Counted from the stretch's first letter, positions 36,476 to 46,051 are shown. The stretch: 64,000 nucleotides of DNA from Diaphorobacter sp. HDW4A (GCF_011305995.1 NZ_CP049910.1:5222501-5286500), one strand, 5' to 3'. Numbers and translations are program-made. Notes: generated by a model from the letters alone, not told the origin.

Positions 36476-36672
36476 CAACTTCGCAAACGTCCCCGGCACG
36501 AGCGCAGCGACGTGCCGAACACACCTCTTTCACAACTGATTTCCGGCGGTTGTCCGAGCAGAGTGACGAAGGAACGCCGCGAGTTCCGCCGGAGGTATTG
36601 AAAAGCGCGTTTTTGATTACTTTTTGCGCGCAAGCAAAAAGTGATTGCCCAGCCGGGGGCAGTCCCGGCCTC
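36476..36672 (-). repeat. Dispersed structured repeat, copy C
   Basis: About 197 bp on the opposite strand to copies A, B and D. Read on the minus strand it has TGCCC...GGGCA, ATCACTTTTTGC with GCAAAAAGTAAT, the TCCGGCGG...CCGCCGGA stem almost identical to copy A, and CGGCAC...GTGCCG. Together with copy B it fills most of the 690-bp gap between 36085 and 36777. Confidence 0.85.
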
Positions 36673-36715
36673 TGTAAGTAACGCCCAAACAGAAGCCAGC
36701 AAGAAACCGAATACC

Positions 36716-36752
36716 AGCCCTCCCCCGCTGAGAGAGGGCTGGGGTGGGAGGT
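36716..36752. repeat. REP-like palindrome
   Basis: AGCCCTCCCCCGCTGAGAG followed by AGGGCTGGGGTGGGAGG is similar in layout to the REP-like elements at 18692-18825. It lies just after the Bug receptor gene's stop codon. Confidence 0.55.
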
Positions 36753-36777
36753 ATCCCCGCCGGTAGCCCCGAATCTC

Positions 36778-37758
36778 TTACTTGACTTCCACGCCCATCG
36801 ACTTGAGCGCCTCGCGTTCGCCGTTGAAGGTTTCGGTAGCGTACTTGGTGTAGTCGGCGGCGTTCATGTAGAGCGCGGACATGCCGAGTTTTTTGAGGCC
36901 TGCCTGGTACTCGGGGTCGTTGTAGGCCTCGCGGAAGGCGGCTTCGAGCTTTTTCACGACGGCTGGGTCCATGCCCTTGGGGCCTGCGATGCCCATGGGC
37001 GAAGTGTGCACGATGTTGTAGCCCTGTTCCTTGAGCGTGGGGACGTTGGGCAAGTCGGGGGAGCGGACGTCGCCCAGAGAGGCGAGAACTCGGATCTTGC
37101 CGGTGTTCACGTAGGGGAGGATGGAGCTGGAGCTGACCACGGCCTGGATGTGGTTGCCGAGCAGGGCCGAGATGGCGTCGGCGTCGCCCTTGAAGGGGAC
37201 ATGCGTCCAGTCTGCTTTTGCCTTGACGCCGAGCTGGGCCATGCCGATGTGCTGGCTGCTGTTGGCGCCAGGCGTGCCGTAGGAGACGGCTCCGTTGCTC
37301 TTTTTCGCGTACGCGACGAGGTCGTTCACGTTCATCCATGGCGAGTTGGAGTTGACCGCGATGTAGTAGTTGAAGCCGGAGATCACCGAGATGTAGGTGA
37401 AGTCCTTGAGCGGGTTGAATTGCGCTCCGGTGATGTGCGGCATGCGGAAGGTGCCGATGGGCAGCATGGTGAGCGAGTAGCCGGCCGGGTCAGCCGAGAG
37501 CATCTGCACGCCGCCGAGGGTGCCGTTGGCGCCGGTCTTGTTTTCGATGATGACCGACTGGCCGAGGCGCTTGCTGGCCTGTTCGGCGAATAGGCGGCCC
37601 ATGATGTCGGTGACGCCGCCTGCGGTGTAGGGCACGATGAGCTTGACGGGCGCGTTCGGGTAGTTGGCCGCGTTGCCGCCTTGGGCCGCAGCGGGGACGG
37701 CCGCGGTGATGAGGCCGATGGCGGTGAGTGCGGTGGCGAACAGTTGATGCTTCTTCAT
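36778..37758 (-). CDS. Bug-family tripartite tricarboxylate transporter receptor
   Basis: 326 aa periplasmic solute-binding protein. Signal peptide of about 25 residues (cleavage near AAAQ-GG), then YPNAPVKLIVPYTAGGVTDIMGR, the Bug signature near the N-terminus, and VPFKGDADAISALLGNHIQ in the middle. Such receptors capture small carboxylates; membrane TctAB partners are not here, which is common for orphan Bug proteins. ATG 37758 has GAGGAGA nine bases upstream. Last gene of an operon with fumarylacetoacetase and an SDR, so its ligand may be related to those substrates. Confidence 0.93.
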   Translation of the reverse strand: MKKHQLFATALTAIGLITAAVPAAAQGGNAANYPNAPVKLIVPYTAGGVTDIMGRLFAEQASKRLGQSVIIENKTGANGTLGGVQMLSADPAGYSLTMLPIGTFRMPHITGAQFNPLKDFTYISVISGFNYYIAVNSNSPWMNVNDLVAYAKKSNGAVSYGTPGANSSQHIGMAQLGVKAKADWTHVPFKGDADAISALLGNHIQAVVSSSSILPYVNTGKIRVLASLGDVRSPDLPNVPTLKEQGYNIVHTSPMGIAGPKGMDPAVVKKLEAAFREAYNDPEYQAGLKKLGMSALYMNAADYTKYATETFNGEREALKSMGVEVK

Positions 37759-37821
37759 GATGGGTTGTCTCCTCGGATTCTGGATTCGGATGGATGAATG
37801 GGGGCTGGCAGGCTGACTGGA

Positions 37822-39165
37822 TCAGTCCTGCACGCAGCCACGGCATTCGCCGAGGCCGATGCGGGCATGGCCTTCGCGTTCGCACCAGCCGCGCAGGATG
37901 ATCTCGTCGCCGTCCAGCAGGAAGGTGCGGCTTTCACCGCTGGCCAGTTCCACCGCGCGCTTGCCGCCTTCGGTGATTTCAAGCAGCGCGCCAAAGCCGC
38001 CCTGCGTCGGGGTTGAGATGGTGCCCGAGCCGAGCAGGTCGCCGGGGCGTGCGTTGCAGCCGCCCACGGTTTGCTGGGTCAGCATCTGTGCGGGCGTCCA
38101 CCAGAGGTAGCTCGAATCGCCGATCGACAGGCGGTGCGGCGCGAGGCCCTGCTCGCGCATCTTGGCGGTGCTCAGCAGCACTTCGAGCTGGATGACGAGG
38201 CCGCCGCACTTTTGGTCGTGCGCGTTGGTCAGATAGGGCAGCGGGGCTGGGTCGCCTTCGCCGCGCGCCATCACCGGGCCGCGAAAGGGCGCGAGCGCCT
38301 CTTGCGTGATGACCCAGGGCGAGACGGTGGACATGAAATTCTTGCCGGTGAACGGGCCGAGCGGCTGGTATTCCCAGGCCTGCAGGTCGCGCGCGGACCA
38401 GTCGTTGAACAGGCCAAAACCTGCGATGTGCGCGCTGGCCTCGGCCACCGGAATCTGCTCACCGAGCGCGTTGCCCGCGCCCACCCAGATGGCGAGTTCA
38501 AGCTCGTAGTCGAGGCGCTCGCTCGGGCCGTATTCGGGCACGGGGCCGTTTGGCGTGTCGCGGCGGATCTGGCCGCTCGGGCGCTTGAGCACCGTGCCCG
38601 AGGGGCGGATGCTGGAGCTGCGGCCGTGGTAGGCGATGGGCACGTGCTTGTAGTTGGGCAGCAGCGGGTTGTCGGGGCGGAAGAACTTGCCCGCGTTGGT
38701 CGCGTGATGGATGCCCGCGTAGAAGTCGGAATAGTCGCCCACGGTGGCGGGCAGCAGCATGCGGCAGGCGTCCTGCGGGTGCAGCAGTTGGCGACCGATG
38801 GAGCAGGCCTGTCGGCCGGATTCGGTGCCGGCCTGCAGCAGGTCGGAGAGCGCGGCGCGCAGTAGGCCGCGCTGGGCGGCGGAAAGCGCCATCCAGGCGT
38901 TCAGCGTGTCGCTGTGCAGCGCCGCTTCAGTGGTGGTGTCCAGCGAGGACAGCAGGCCGCATTCGAGCGTGGCGGCCAGATCCAGCACCTCGTTGCCGAT
39001 GGCCACACCGACGCGCGCGCCCTCGCCAGCGTCGAACACGCCCATGGGCAGGTTCTGGATCGGAAATTGCGGATGGCCGTTGGCGGACATCACCCAGCTC
39101 TGGAGCGCGGTGTCGTGCGTTTCGTCGATGGCGGGCAGGGCGGAGAGCGGCTGCGTGGTCGTCAT
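37822..39165 (-). CDS. fahA: Fumarylacetoacetase
   Basis: 447 aa, full length. The N-terminal SH3-like domain (about 15-125) precedes the FAH hydrolase domain with YSDFYAGIHHATNAGKFFRP, YHGRSSS, DYELELAIWVG and FNDWSARDLQAWEYQPLGPFTGKNF segments that hold metal and catalytic residues. It splits fumarylacetoacetate into fumarate and acetoacetate, the last step of tyrosine/homogentisate breakdown. The following SDR could act on the acetoacetate. Homogentisate dioxygenase is not in the window. Start ATG 39165 is preceded by AAGAG. Confidence 0.95.
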   Translation of the reverse strand: MTTTQPLSALPAIDETHDTALQSWVMSANGHPQFPIQNLPMGVFDAGEGARVGVAIGNEVLDLAATLECGLLSSLDTTTEAALHSDTLNAWMALSAAQRGLLRAALSDLLQAGTESGRQACSIGRQLLHPQDACRMLLPATVGDYSDFYAGIHHATNAGKFFRPDNPLLPNYKHVPIAYHGRSSSIRPSGTVLKRPSGQIRRDTPNGPVPEYGPSERLDYELELAIWVGAGNALGEQIPVAEASAHIAGFGLFNDWSARDLQAWEYQPLGPFTGKNFMSTVSPWVITQEALAPFRGPVMARGEGDPAPLPYLTNAHDQKCGGLVIQLEVLLSTAKMREQGLAPHRLSIGDSSYLWWTPAQMLTQQTVGGCNARPGDLLGSGTISTPTQGGFGALLEITEGGKRAVELASGESRTFLLDGDEIILRGWCEREGHARIGLGECRGCVQD

Positions 39166-39202
39166 GTCTCTTGGAATTTTGGAAAAAGGAAAGCTGGACG
39201 GA

Positions 39203-40027
39203 TCAGGCGGCGGTGGTCGCGCCGTCCATGGTCCAGGCGGCGCCGCGCACTTCCTGCGCATCGTCGGAGCACAGATAGGAGGCGAGCGAGGCGAGCTGGT
39301 CGACGGTGACGAAGCGGCCCGAGGGCTGGCGCGCGCCCAGCAGCATGCGCGTGGCGGCCTCATTGTCGAGCGATTCGCGTGCGGCGAGCGCGTCCACCTG
39401 CTTTTGCACCAGCGCGGTGAGCGCCCAGCCGGGGCAGATCGCGTTGCAGGTGATGTCGGTGGTGGCGGTCTCCAGCGCCACTGACTTGGTCAGGCCGATC
39501 AGGCCGTGCTTGGTGGCGTTGTAAGCCACCTTGCCCGCACGCCCACGCAGGCCGCTGATCGAGGCCATGTTGATGATGCGGCCCCAGCCGTGCTTGCGCA
39601 TGGCGGGCAGCGCGAGGCGGATGGTGTGGAAGCTCGCTGAGAGGTTCAGCGCCAGCATGTCGTTCCACTTGTCTACGGGGAAGTCCTCGATGTTGCTCAC
39701 GTGCTGCATGCCGGCGTTGTTCACCAGAATCTGGATCGCGCCATGTTCCTGCTCCACGGCGCGGATCATGGTCTCGATCTCGGCGGGGTTGCGCAGGTCG
39801 GCGCGAAGGTAGCGGGCGCTCACGCCATGGGCGGAGGCGAGCTCCAGTGCCACCGCGCCGCCTTCTTCATCGCTCACGATGCCGTTGATCACCACGTCGG
39901 CGCCGTCGCGCGCCAAGCGCTTGGCGATGGCATGGCCAATGCCGGAATTGCCACCTGTCACCAGGGCCACACGGTTCTTCAGATCTGCCACTTCTTGCTG
40001 CTCCAGAATTTTTTCAACTGCGGGCAT
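39203..40027 (-). CDS. Short-chain dehydrogenase, 3-hydroxybutyrate dehydrogenase-like
   Basis: 274 aa. TGGNSGIG is the NAD-binding loop, NNAG follows, and the Ser-Tyr-Lys triad is in MASISGL and YNATK. The stretches GMQHVSNIEDFPVDKW and NAICPGWALTALVQKQVD are typical of D-3-hydroxybutyrate dehydrogenase, which interconverts acetoacetate and 3-hydroxybutyrate with NAD. This fits the neighbouring fumarylacetoacetase, which releases acetoacetate. First gene of its operon and divergent from a LysR gene. Confidence 0.9.
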   Translation of the reverse strand: MPAVEKILEQQEVADLKNRVALVTGGNSGIGHAIAKRLARDGADVVINGIVSDEEGGAVALELASAHGVSARYLRADLRNPAEIETMIRAVEQEHGAIQILVNNAGMQHVSNIEDFPVDKWNDMLALNLSASFHTIRLALPAMRKHGWGRIINMASISGLRGRAGKVAYNATKHGLIGLTKSVALETATTDITCNAICPGWALTALVQKQVDALAARESLDNEAATRMLLGARQPSGRFVTVDQLASLASYLCSDDAQEVRGAAWTMDGATTAA

Positions 40028-40110
40028 CGTAGAAATCGTGGGTTTATATGTCCAATACTCAATTTCACTCTGATTTATATTCCCTGCGTCTTAATCAGCG
40101 GGCGCAGGTC

Positions 40111-41013
40111 ATGGAATTGCGGCATTTGAGAGGTTTTCTGGCGGTGGCGCAGGAGCAGAGCTTCACCCGTGCGGCCGACAAGCTGCACATGGCGCAGCCG
40201 CCGCTGAGCCAGCGCATTCGCGAGCTGGAGGAGGAGCTGGGCGTGAAGCTCTTCGAGCGCTGCACCCGTCGCGTGCATCTCACGCAGGCAGGCGAGACCT
40301 TCCTGGAGGGCGTGCAGTCGCTGTTTCTGCAGCTCGACAAGGCGGTGGAGGCCTGCCGGTTGGTGGAGCGCGGCGACACCGGCATGCTGCGCGTGGGCTA
40401 CACCGGCCGCGCCAGCCAGCAACTGCTGCCGCGCCTCGTGCTGCACTTTCGTCAGCGCTATCCCGACGTGCAGCTCGACATTCAGGGTCCGCATCCCACG
40501 GGGCTGTTGCGCTCGCGGCTGCTCGATGGTCAGCTGGACGTGGCGCTGTGCTTTCTGCCCTTGCGCGACACGCAGATCGACTCGCGCAGCTTCATCAGCA
40601 GCGAATTCATGCTGGCCCTGCCCGCGAGCCACCCGCTCGCAGGGGAGGCGCATGTGCCGCTGGCGGCGCTGGCCGCCGAGCCCTTCGTCGGTTATCCGTC
40701 CAATCAGGGCTTTCACCTGCGCGACGTCATGGACGCTGCCTGCCGCGATGCGGGTTTCACCCCGCATGTGGTGCACGAGAGCGAGACCTCACAGGTGCTG
40801 ATCTGCCACATCGCGGCGGGCACGGGTGTATCGGTCATTCCCGCCGAGCTGCAGGCGCTGGAGCATCTGGGCGGCGTGGTGTTCAAGTCGCTCGGCGACG
40901 ACGCGCTGCGTCTTGAGCACGGCATGGCTTGGCTCAAGAGCAACCGCAACCCCGCGCTGCGCAATTTGCTGGGGCTTGATCTGACCGAAAACCCCTCGCC
41001 GGGCACCCGGTAG
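40111..41013 (+). CDS. LysR-family regulator of the SDR-fahA-Bug operon (probable)
   Basis: 300 aa. HTH at residues 1-60 (MELRHLRGFLAVAQEQSFTRAA, PPLSQRIRELEEELGVKLFER), in the BenM/CatM-like subgroup, and effector domain from about 90. ATG 40111 gives the canonical MELRHL start; ATG 40048 would add 21 untypical residues. It is transcribed away from the SDR operon over a short shared region (40028-40110), the usual layout for a regulator and its target. Effector unknown, perhaps an aromatic breakdown product. Confidence 0.88.
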   Translation: MELRHLRGFLAVAQEQSFTRAADKLHMAQPPLSQRIRELEEELGVKLFERCTRRVHLTQAGETFLEGVQSLFLQLDKAVEACRLVERGDTGMLRVGYTGRASQQLLPRLVLHFRQRYPDVQLDIQGPHPTGLLRSRLLDGQLDVALCFLPLRDTQIDSRSFISSEFMLALPASHPLAGEAHVPLAALAAEPFVGYPSNQGFHLRDVMDAACRDAGFTPHVVHESETSQVLICHIAAGTGVSVIPAELQALEHLGGVVFKSLGDDALRLEHGMAWLKSNRNPALRNLLGLDLTENPSPGTR

Positions 41014-41099
41014 CACAATAGAAGGTTTGGGGCGGGTGCGTATCGCATCGCCTCCACACCAGTCAATAGGTCTGCAATCCTTCAACCAATAAGGGCGGC

Positions 41100-42992
41100 A
41101 TGCTATCGAAAAGAGAGAGTTCCGGTTTGTCTCCCGCGCAGTTTGTTCTCAATGATGTCTTCGGCTACGAGCAATTCCGTGGCTCCCAGGAGGCGATCAT
41201 CGAGCATGTGATCGCGGGTGGCGACGCTCTCGTGCTCATGCCCACCGGTGGTGGCAAGTCGCTGTGCTACCAGGTCCCGGCCATCGTGCGCCGCGATGCG
41301 GGCAAGGGCGTGGCCATCGTGGTCTCGCCGCTGATCGCGCTGATGCACGACCAGGTCGGCGCGCTGCACGAGGCGGGCGTGGACGCCGCGTTTCTCAATT
41401 CGACGCTCGACTGGCCTTCCACGCTGGATGTGGAAAACCGCGTCTCGCGCGGCGAGATCACCTTGCTCTATGCCGCGCCCGAGCGGCTCAACACCGACCG
41501 TTTTCTGGGCCTGCTCGACGGCCTTTACGAGCGCGGCCAGTTGGGGTTGTTTGCCATCGACGAGGCCCACTGCGTGAGCCAGTGGGGCCATGATTTTCGG
41601 CCCGAATACCGTGCGCTCTCGGTGCTGCACAACCGCTATCCCGGCGTGCCGCGCATCGCGCTCACCGCCACCGCCGACGACCTTACGCGCGCGGACATCG
41701 TCGAAGGCCTCAAGCTGCAGGACGCGCGCCAGTTCGTCAGCAGCTTCGACCGGCCCAACATCCGCTACACCATCGTCGAGAAGAAGGAGCCGCTCGCGCA
41801 GTTGCTCAAGTTCATCGAGCGCGAACATCTGGGCGATGCGGGCGTGGTCTATTGCCAGTCACGCAAGCGCGTGGAAGAACTCGCGGCGGGGCTGGTGGAG
41901 GCGGGCATCACCGCGCTGCCTTACCACGCCGGTCTGCCGCAGGAAGTGCGCCAGCAGAATCAGGACCGCTTTCTGCGCGAGGACGGCATCGTGATGACCG
42001 CCACCATCGCCTTTGGCATGGGCATCGACAAGCCCGATGTGCGCTTTGTCGCCCATGTGGACATGCCCAAGAACATCGAGGGCTACTACCAGGAAACCGG
42101 CCGCGCGGGCCGCGACGGCCTGCCTGCGGATGCGTGGATGGTTTACGGCCTCAACGACGTGGTGAATCAGCGCCGCATGATCGACGACAGCCCCGCCACC
42201 GAGGAGTTCAAGCAGATCATGCGCGGCAAGCTCGACGCGCTGCTCGGCCTCGCCGAAGCCACCGACTGCCGCCGCGTGCGTCTGCTCTCCTACTTCGGAG
42301 AGCACTCCGAGCCATGCGGCAATTGCGACAACTGCCTGCATCCGCCCGAAGTCTGGGACGGCACCGACGCCGCACGCAAGCTGCTCTCGACCATCTATCG
42401 CGTGCAGGAAGCCAGCGGCATCGCCTTCGGCACCGGCCACATCATGGACATCGTGCGCGGTAAGGACACCGACAAGGTCAAGCAGTTCGGCCACGAAAAG
42501 CTCTCCACCTTCGGCCTCGGCCCCGAGTATTCCGAACCGCAACTGCGCGGCGTGCTGCGCCAGCTGCTCGCGACCGGCGCGGTCGGTCTGCAGAAGGTGC
42601 AGCTGGAAAGCGGCTACAGCTTCGACACCCTGAGCCTCACCCACGGCTCGCGCCCCGTGCTGCGCGGCGAACAACCCGTGCTGCTGCGCGAGGCCATGGC
42701 CAGCGCGGGCAAGCGCACCAAGAAGAAAACCGGCGTCAAGCTGTCGGTCGCCGCCGAGAGCCTCAACCAGGACGGCCAGGTGCGCTTCATCAACCTCAAG
42801 GCCTGGCGTGCCGAGGTTGCCCGCGAACACAACCTGCCCGCCTACGTCATCTTCCACGACGCCACCCTCGCAGCCATCGCCGAGCGCAACCCCGCCTCTC
42901 TCGAAGACCTGCAGGGCATCACGGGCATCGGCACCAAGAAGCTCGAGGCCTATGGCGCGGAAGTGCTGCGGGTCTGCGTGAGCCCGGGCTGA
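41100..42992 (+). CDS. recQ: ATP-dependent DNA helicase RecQ
   Basis: 630 aa 3'-5' helicase that starts and resolves recombination intermediates. Walker A GGGKS at 50-54, DEAH at 154-157, FGMGIDKPDVRF and QETGRAGRDG of the second RecA fold, the zinc-binding Cys cluster (CGNCDNC near 400), the RQC winged-helix domain and a C-terminal HRDC domain (about 545-625) are all present. Length is normal. It stands alone between a LysR gene and the first secreted paralogue. Confidence 0.96.
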   Translation: MLSKRESSGLSPAQFVLNDVFGYEQFRGSQEAIIEHVIAGGDALVLMPTGGGKSLCYQVPAIVRRDAGKGVAIVVSPLIALMHDQVGALHEAGVDAAFLNSTLDWPSTLDVENRVSRGEITLLYAAPERLNTDRFLGLLDGLYERGQLGLFAIDEAHCVSQWGHDFRPEYRALSVLHNRYPGVPRIALTATADDLTRADIVEGLKLQDARQFVSSFDRPNIRYTIVEKKEPLAQLLKFIEREHLGDAGVVYCQSRKRVEELAAGLVEAGITALPYHAGLPQEVRQQNQDRFLREDGIVMTATIAFGMGIDKPDVRFVAHVDMPKNIEGYYQETGRAGRDGLPADAWMVYGLNDVVNQRRMIDDSPATEEFKQIMRGKLDALLGLAEATDCRRVRLLSYFGEHSEPCGNCDNCLHPPEVWDGTDAARKLLSTIYRVQEASGIAFGTGHIMDIVRGKDTDKVKQFGHEKLSTFGLGPEYSEPQLRGVLRQLLATGAVGLQKVQLESGYSFDTLSLTHGSRPVLRGEQPVLLREAMASAGKRTKKKTGVKLSVAAESLNQDGQVRFINLKAWRAEVAREHNLPAYVIFHDATLAAIAERNPASLEDLQGITGIGTKKLEAYGAEVLRVCVSPG

Positions 42993-43137
42993 ATTCGTTC
43001 ATCCGCAAGCGCGGAGGCCACGCACGCCTTGATCCCGGGCGCTTTCGCTTTGCAAACAGGCCCTTGAATCCAGCCAGTTGAACCAAAACCCACTTCAATT
43101 TAACTAACGACACACCGCATACTCTTGATGTAATTGA

Positions 43138-43153
43138 TTGTAAATAATTACAA
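43138..43153. promoter_or_regulatory. AT-rich dyad upstream of the first secreted paralogue
   Basis: TTGTAA-ATAA-TTACAA is a perfect 6-bp inverted repeat in an AT-rich patch about 55 bp before the GTG start at 43207. It could be an operator or part of the promoter. No regulator is suggested by the sequence. Confidence 0.35.
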
Positions 43154-43206
43154 AGAATTGCTAACATCTCGCGAATCAACGAGTTTGTTCAATAGAGAGG
43201 TGTGCG

Positions 43207-44070
43207 GTGTTCAAGAAAGTGATTGCGGTCAGTGCTCTTTTGGCGGCCGGATGTGTTCAGGCGTTCACCCCGCAGGCGGGAACCTGGATTGTGAATTCGG
43301 AAAACAATGGCCAGCCCGGCCGCGGATTCGGTCTCGATGTGCAGGGCACGACTCTGGTCCTGCAGATGTATGCCTACGATGCGGCGGGAAATTCAACCTT
43401 TTATTTGAGCGCCGGCAAACTTGGCGGCAATCACCAGTATTCGGGGGCGCTCAACCAGTATCGTGGCGGTCGCCATTTCGGCAGTGGCGATCTGTCCGGC
43501 AGGGAAGTGGGTAGTGCCGGTCAGGTGAGCATGCGTTTCGTGTCCGGTACCCAAGGCTACATCACCTTTCCGAACGAATCCGAAAAGGAAATCAGCCGAT
43601 ACAGCTTCGCGTATGGCACCGGTCCCGAGAGCCTGCTCGGCATATGGCTCTTCAGCGGAATCGACGTCTATGGCGTGGAATCCGATTTCGTCGGACTCAG
43701 CAAGATTTCCAAAGGCACCGACGACGGCTCCGGAATGGTGTCGACAAGCGACTACCGGTTCGCATGCGAAAACATGACCCGGGGCTCATTGGCCGGCAAG
43801 GTGCTGTGCATCAAGCTGAACGCGAGCGGGCAATGGATACGTGGATACTTGTTCGCCTACAGCGTCAATGACGGTGAGGGTGTTTCGGGACCCAAGGCCG
43901 ATACCAGCAGTGAATTGTTGATCGTGCGACGTCTCACGAACGTGGACTCGGATGGCACAGGCATTCTTGCGAAAAACGAGGCGGTTGAATCCAGCGAAAA
44001 CGATGTGCAGGTGCAGCAGTTGCAAGGCGCGATGCAGCAATTCGTGCAACTGAGTCAGATTCAGGAATGA
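43207..44070 (+). CDS. Secreted protein of unknown family, paralogue 1
   Basis: 287 aa, first of three paralogues in 6 kb. Signal peptide then conserved mature start FTPQAGTWIV. Shared blocks: [60 protein letters not shown], a Cys pair 15 residues apart (ACENM...LCIKL), SVNDGEGVSG and LLIVRRLTN. The repeated aromatic and Gly pattern suggests a beta-rich exported domain with one disulfide. GTG start with GAGAGG six bases upstream. Function unknown. The region is visibly less GC-rich than RecQ. Confidence 0.82.
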   Translation: MFKKVIAVSALLAAGCVQAFTPQAGTWIVNSENNGQPGRGFGLDVQGTTLVLQMYAYDAAGNSTFYLSAGKLGGNHQYSGALNQYRGGRHFGSGDLSGREVGSAGQVSMRFVSGTQGYITFPNESEKEISRYSFAYGTGPESLLGIWLFSGIDVYGVESDFVGLSKISKGTDDGSGMVSTSDYRFACENMTRGSLAGKVLCIKLNASGQWIRGYLFAYSVNDGEGVSGPKADTSSELLIVRRLTNVDSDGTGILAKNEAVESSENDVQVQQLQGAMQQFVQLSQIQE

Positions 44071-44244
44071 GCGTTCGGGGTGCAGTAGATTTGCCAAATC
44101 AATCGCACTTTGAGGCTTCAATTTGTCTGGGCTACCTTGATTGAGTCGAGATGCTCGATCTATGCCGGTTAGAGGGGATTTGAGCCCGAATTGTTATCAT
44201 TGACAGTTTGCACAGCCCCATATTGTGGAACTTTGGAGAAACCT

Positions 44245-45072
44245 ATGTTGAAGAAATTCGTCCTGATTGGCGGTCTTTTGGGCGCAAGCATGGCTCAGGC
44301 TTTTGCCCCGCAGGCAGGCGTGTGGGTGATTACCACTGAAAACAACGGCCAGCCTGGTCGCGGCATGGCTTTGGATGTCCAGGGCGAAAAGCTCGTGATG
44401 CAGATGTATGCATACGACTCCACAGGCAATCCCACGTTCTATCTGACCTCTGGCGCCATTTCGGACAACGCGTTCACAGGCAAGCTCCACCAATACCGTG
44501 GCGGCCGTTATTTCGGCAGCGGCGCGTTGGTGGGTGCGGAAACCGGCGACGCGGGTCAGGTTACGATGCGATTCGTATCGGGCGTGAAGGGCTATGTCAC
44601 CTTCCCGAACGAAGGCGAGAAGGAAATTTCCCGCTTCCAATTCAACTACAACACCGATCCCGACAGTCTCAAGGGTCAGTGGCTGATGACATCGGTGGGC
44701 GACCTGGGCATTACGACCGAGTTCTACAAGCTGGACACGCCCACCACGGGTTCCGGCTCCGGCACGGGCATGATGTCCACGAGCGACAAGCGTTTTGGTT
44801 GCGAGAATATCATTTATGGCGATCACGCGGGCTCCGTGCAGTGCACCAAGCGTGATGCCAATTCGCTCATCATGCGCATCTACCGTTTTGCCTACAGCGT
44901 GAACGAAGGGGAAGGTGTTGCTGGAACCCTGTCCAAGCCCGGCACGGATCTGCTGTACGTGCGTCGTCTGACTACGGCTGGCTCGGTCGGCACCGGTATC
45001 ACGATGAAGAACGATGTGGCGCCAACGGTGCAAAGCATCTCCGAGACCCAATTGTCGAACGAAGCGAAGTAA
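44245..45072 (+). CDS. Secreted protein of unknown family, paralogue 2
   Basis: 275 aa. Signal peptide MLKKFVLIGGLLGASMAQA then FAPQAGVWVI. It follows paralogue 1 along its length ([44 protein letters not shown], Cys pair GCENI...[23 protein letters not shown]). It has its own start region with TTGACA at 44200-44205, an SD GGAG seven bases before ATG, and a terminator at 45099, so it is transcribed separately. A longer in-frame reading from 44191 has no ribosome site. Confidence 0.83.
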   Translation: MLKKFVLIGGLLGASMAQAFAPQAGVWVITTENNGQPGRGMALDVQGEKLVMQMYAYDSTGNPTFYLTSGAISDNAFTGKLHQYRGGRYFGSGALVGAETGDAGQVTMRFVSGVKGYVTFPNEGEKEISRFQFNYNTDPDSLKGQWLMTSVGDLGITTEFYKLDTPTTGSGSGTGMMSTSDKRFGCENIIYGDHAGSVQCTKRDANSLIMRIYRFAYSVNEGEGVAGTLSKPGTDLLYVRRLTTAGSVGTGITMKNDVAPTVQSISETQLSNEAK

Positions 45073-45098
45073 TTTTCTCCTTCGGTTCGCAGAACTAG

Positions 45099-45130
45099 CC
45101 CGCCGCTCCATGAGTCCGGCGGTTTTTTTT
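45099..45130 (+). terminator. Terminator after paralogue 2
   Basis: CCGCCG and CGGCGG form a stem with an 11-nt loop, followed by eight T. Confidence 0.85.
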
Positions 45131-45184
45131 CGTCCGCGTCCCCAATTTGGCAGAATCAAGAGCTGTATATAAAATCAGTGTTTC

Positions 45185-46051
45185 ATGTCTGCCTCACTGC
45201 CTCAACGGGCTCTCACCCGCCACCACCGCACCCGCCTGATGCAGATCTGGCGTTCGGCGGGCTGGCCGTGTCAGGACGCGGTGGAGATCGAGTTGCTGGC
45301 CGCTGGGCTAGTGTGGCTGCAGGTCTCGCATGAGGGGCGTGAGCAGTTGCGGCTCACCGATGCCGCCATCGCGCTGCTGGCCGATGCACGGCGGCAGGGG
45401 CTGAGGTCAGCCACGCTGCATGACCGGATCGAGCACCGGTTTGCGCAGCAGCATCTGCTGCCGCAAGGGCGCATCGTGTGGCGCGAGTTGATGCTGCGTG
45501 CGGCGCTGGAGGAGGAGGCCGCCAAACCCGAGGATGCGGCAGCGCCGCCTGTGGATGCTCCGGCGAGCGACATGCTCTGGGCTGATGAGTCACAACTGCC
45601 GGTGCCGCTGAGGCGTGCAGCCAGAAGGGTCTGGCGGGTGGCGCGGCCCGATCTGTTTTCGGTCCGCAATACCTCGGTGCCGCGCTATCTGCAGCCGCAG
45701 GTGCACGAAGTCAAGGCGAGCCGGGCCGATCTGCTTTCGGATCTGCGCCATCGGGCCAAGCGGCTTGCGTACCAGTGGCTCAGCGAGGAGTGCCACTATG
45801 TCTTTCCCGCAGGCATTGCCGAGCCCGAGGAGCTGCCCGAGGAATTCGGCGTTTGGGTGATGCACGGCGATGTGGACGATACGCCGCGCTTTGAGCTGCT
45901 GCGTGCCGCTCGTCATGCGCATTGCAGCCTGCCGTTCACCGTGTGGATGGCGCTGTGCAAGGCTACTCCGTTGGCGCGCGATGAGGACCTGAGACATGCG
46001 CAGGGGCAGCTTGGAAGCGAGCGAGATGACGACGACACAGCTCTTGGCTGA
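45185..46051 (+). CDS. PD-(D/E)XK nuclease-like protein (MmcB-like core)
   Basis: 288 aa. Residues 1-110 look like a winged-helix-rich DNA-binding region. The core has D156 in ARPDLFSVRN, then E175-V-K177 in VHEVKASRADLLSDLRH, and YQWLSEECHYVFPAG with ELPEEFGVWVMHGD after it. This D...ExK plus YxW...YFVxP pattern is that of MmcB/VRR-type PD-(D/E)XK nucleases involved in DNA repair. The helicase gene starts 26 bp before its stop, so the two are cotranslated and probably act together. Confidence 0.72.
   Translation: MSASLPQRALTRHHRTRLMQIWRSAGWPCQDAVEIELLAAGLVWLQVSHEGREQLRLTDAAIALLADARRQGLRSATLHDRIEHRFAQQHLLPQGRIVWRELMLRAALEEEAAKPEDAAAPPVDAPASDMLWADESQLPVPLRRAARRVWRVARPDLFSVRNTSVPRYLQPQVHEVKASRADLLSDLRHRAKRLAYQWLSEECHYVFPAGIAEPEELPEEFGVWVMHGDVDDTPRFELLRAARHAHCSLPFTVWMALCKATPLARDEDLRHAQGQLGSERDDDDTALG

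Noticed and set aside
34680..36777. Short open frames over the dispersed repeats, and long N-terminal extensions of the MetH module into them
   Set aside because: Similar short peptides arise from every repeat copy in different frames, ribosome sites are absent, and the stem covariation shows that the structure, not a reading frame, is conserved.
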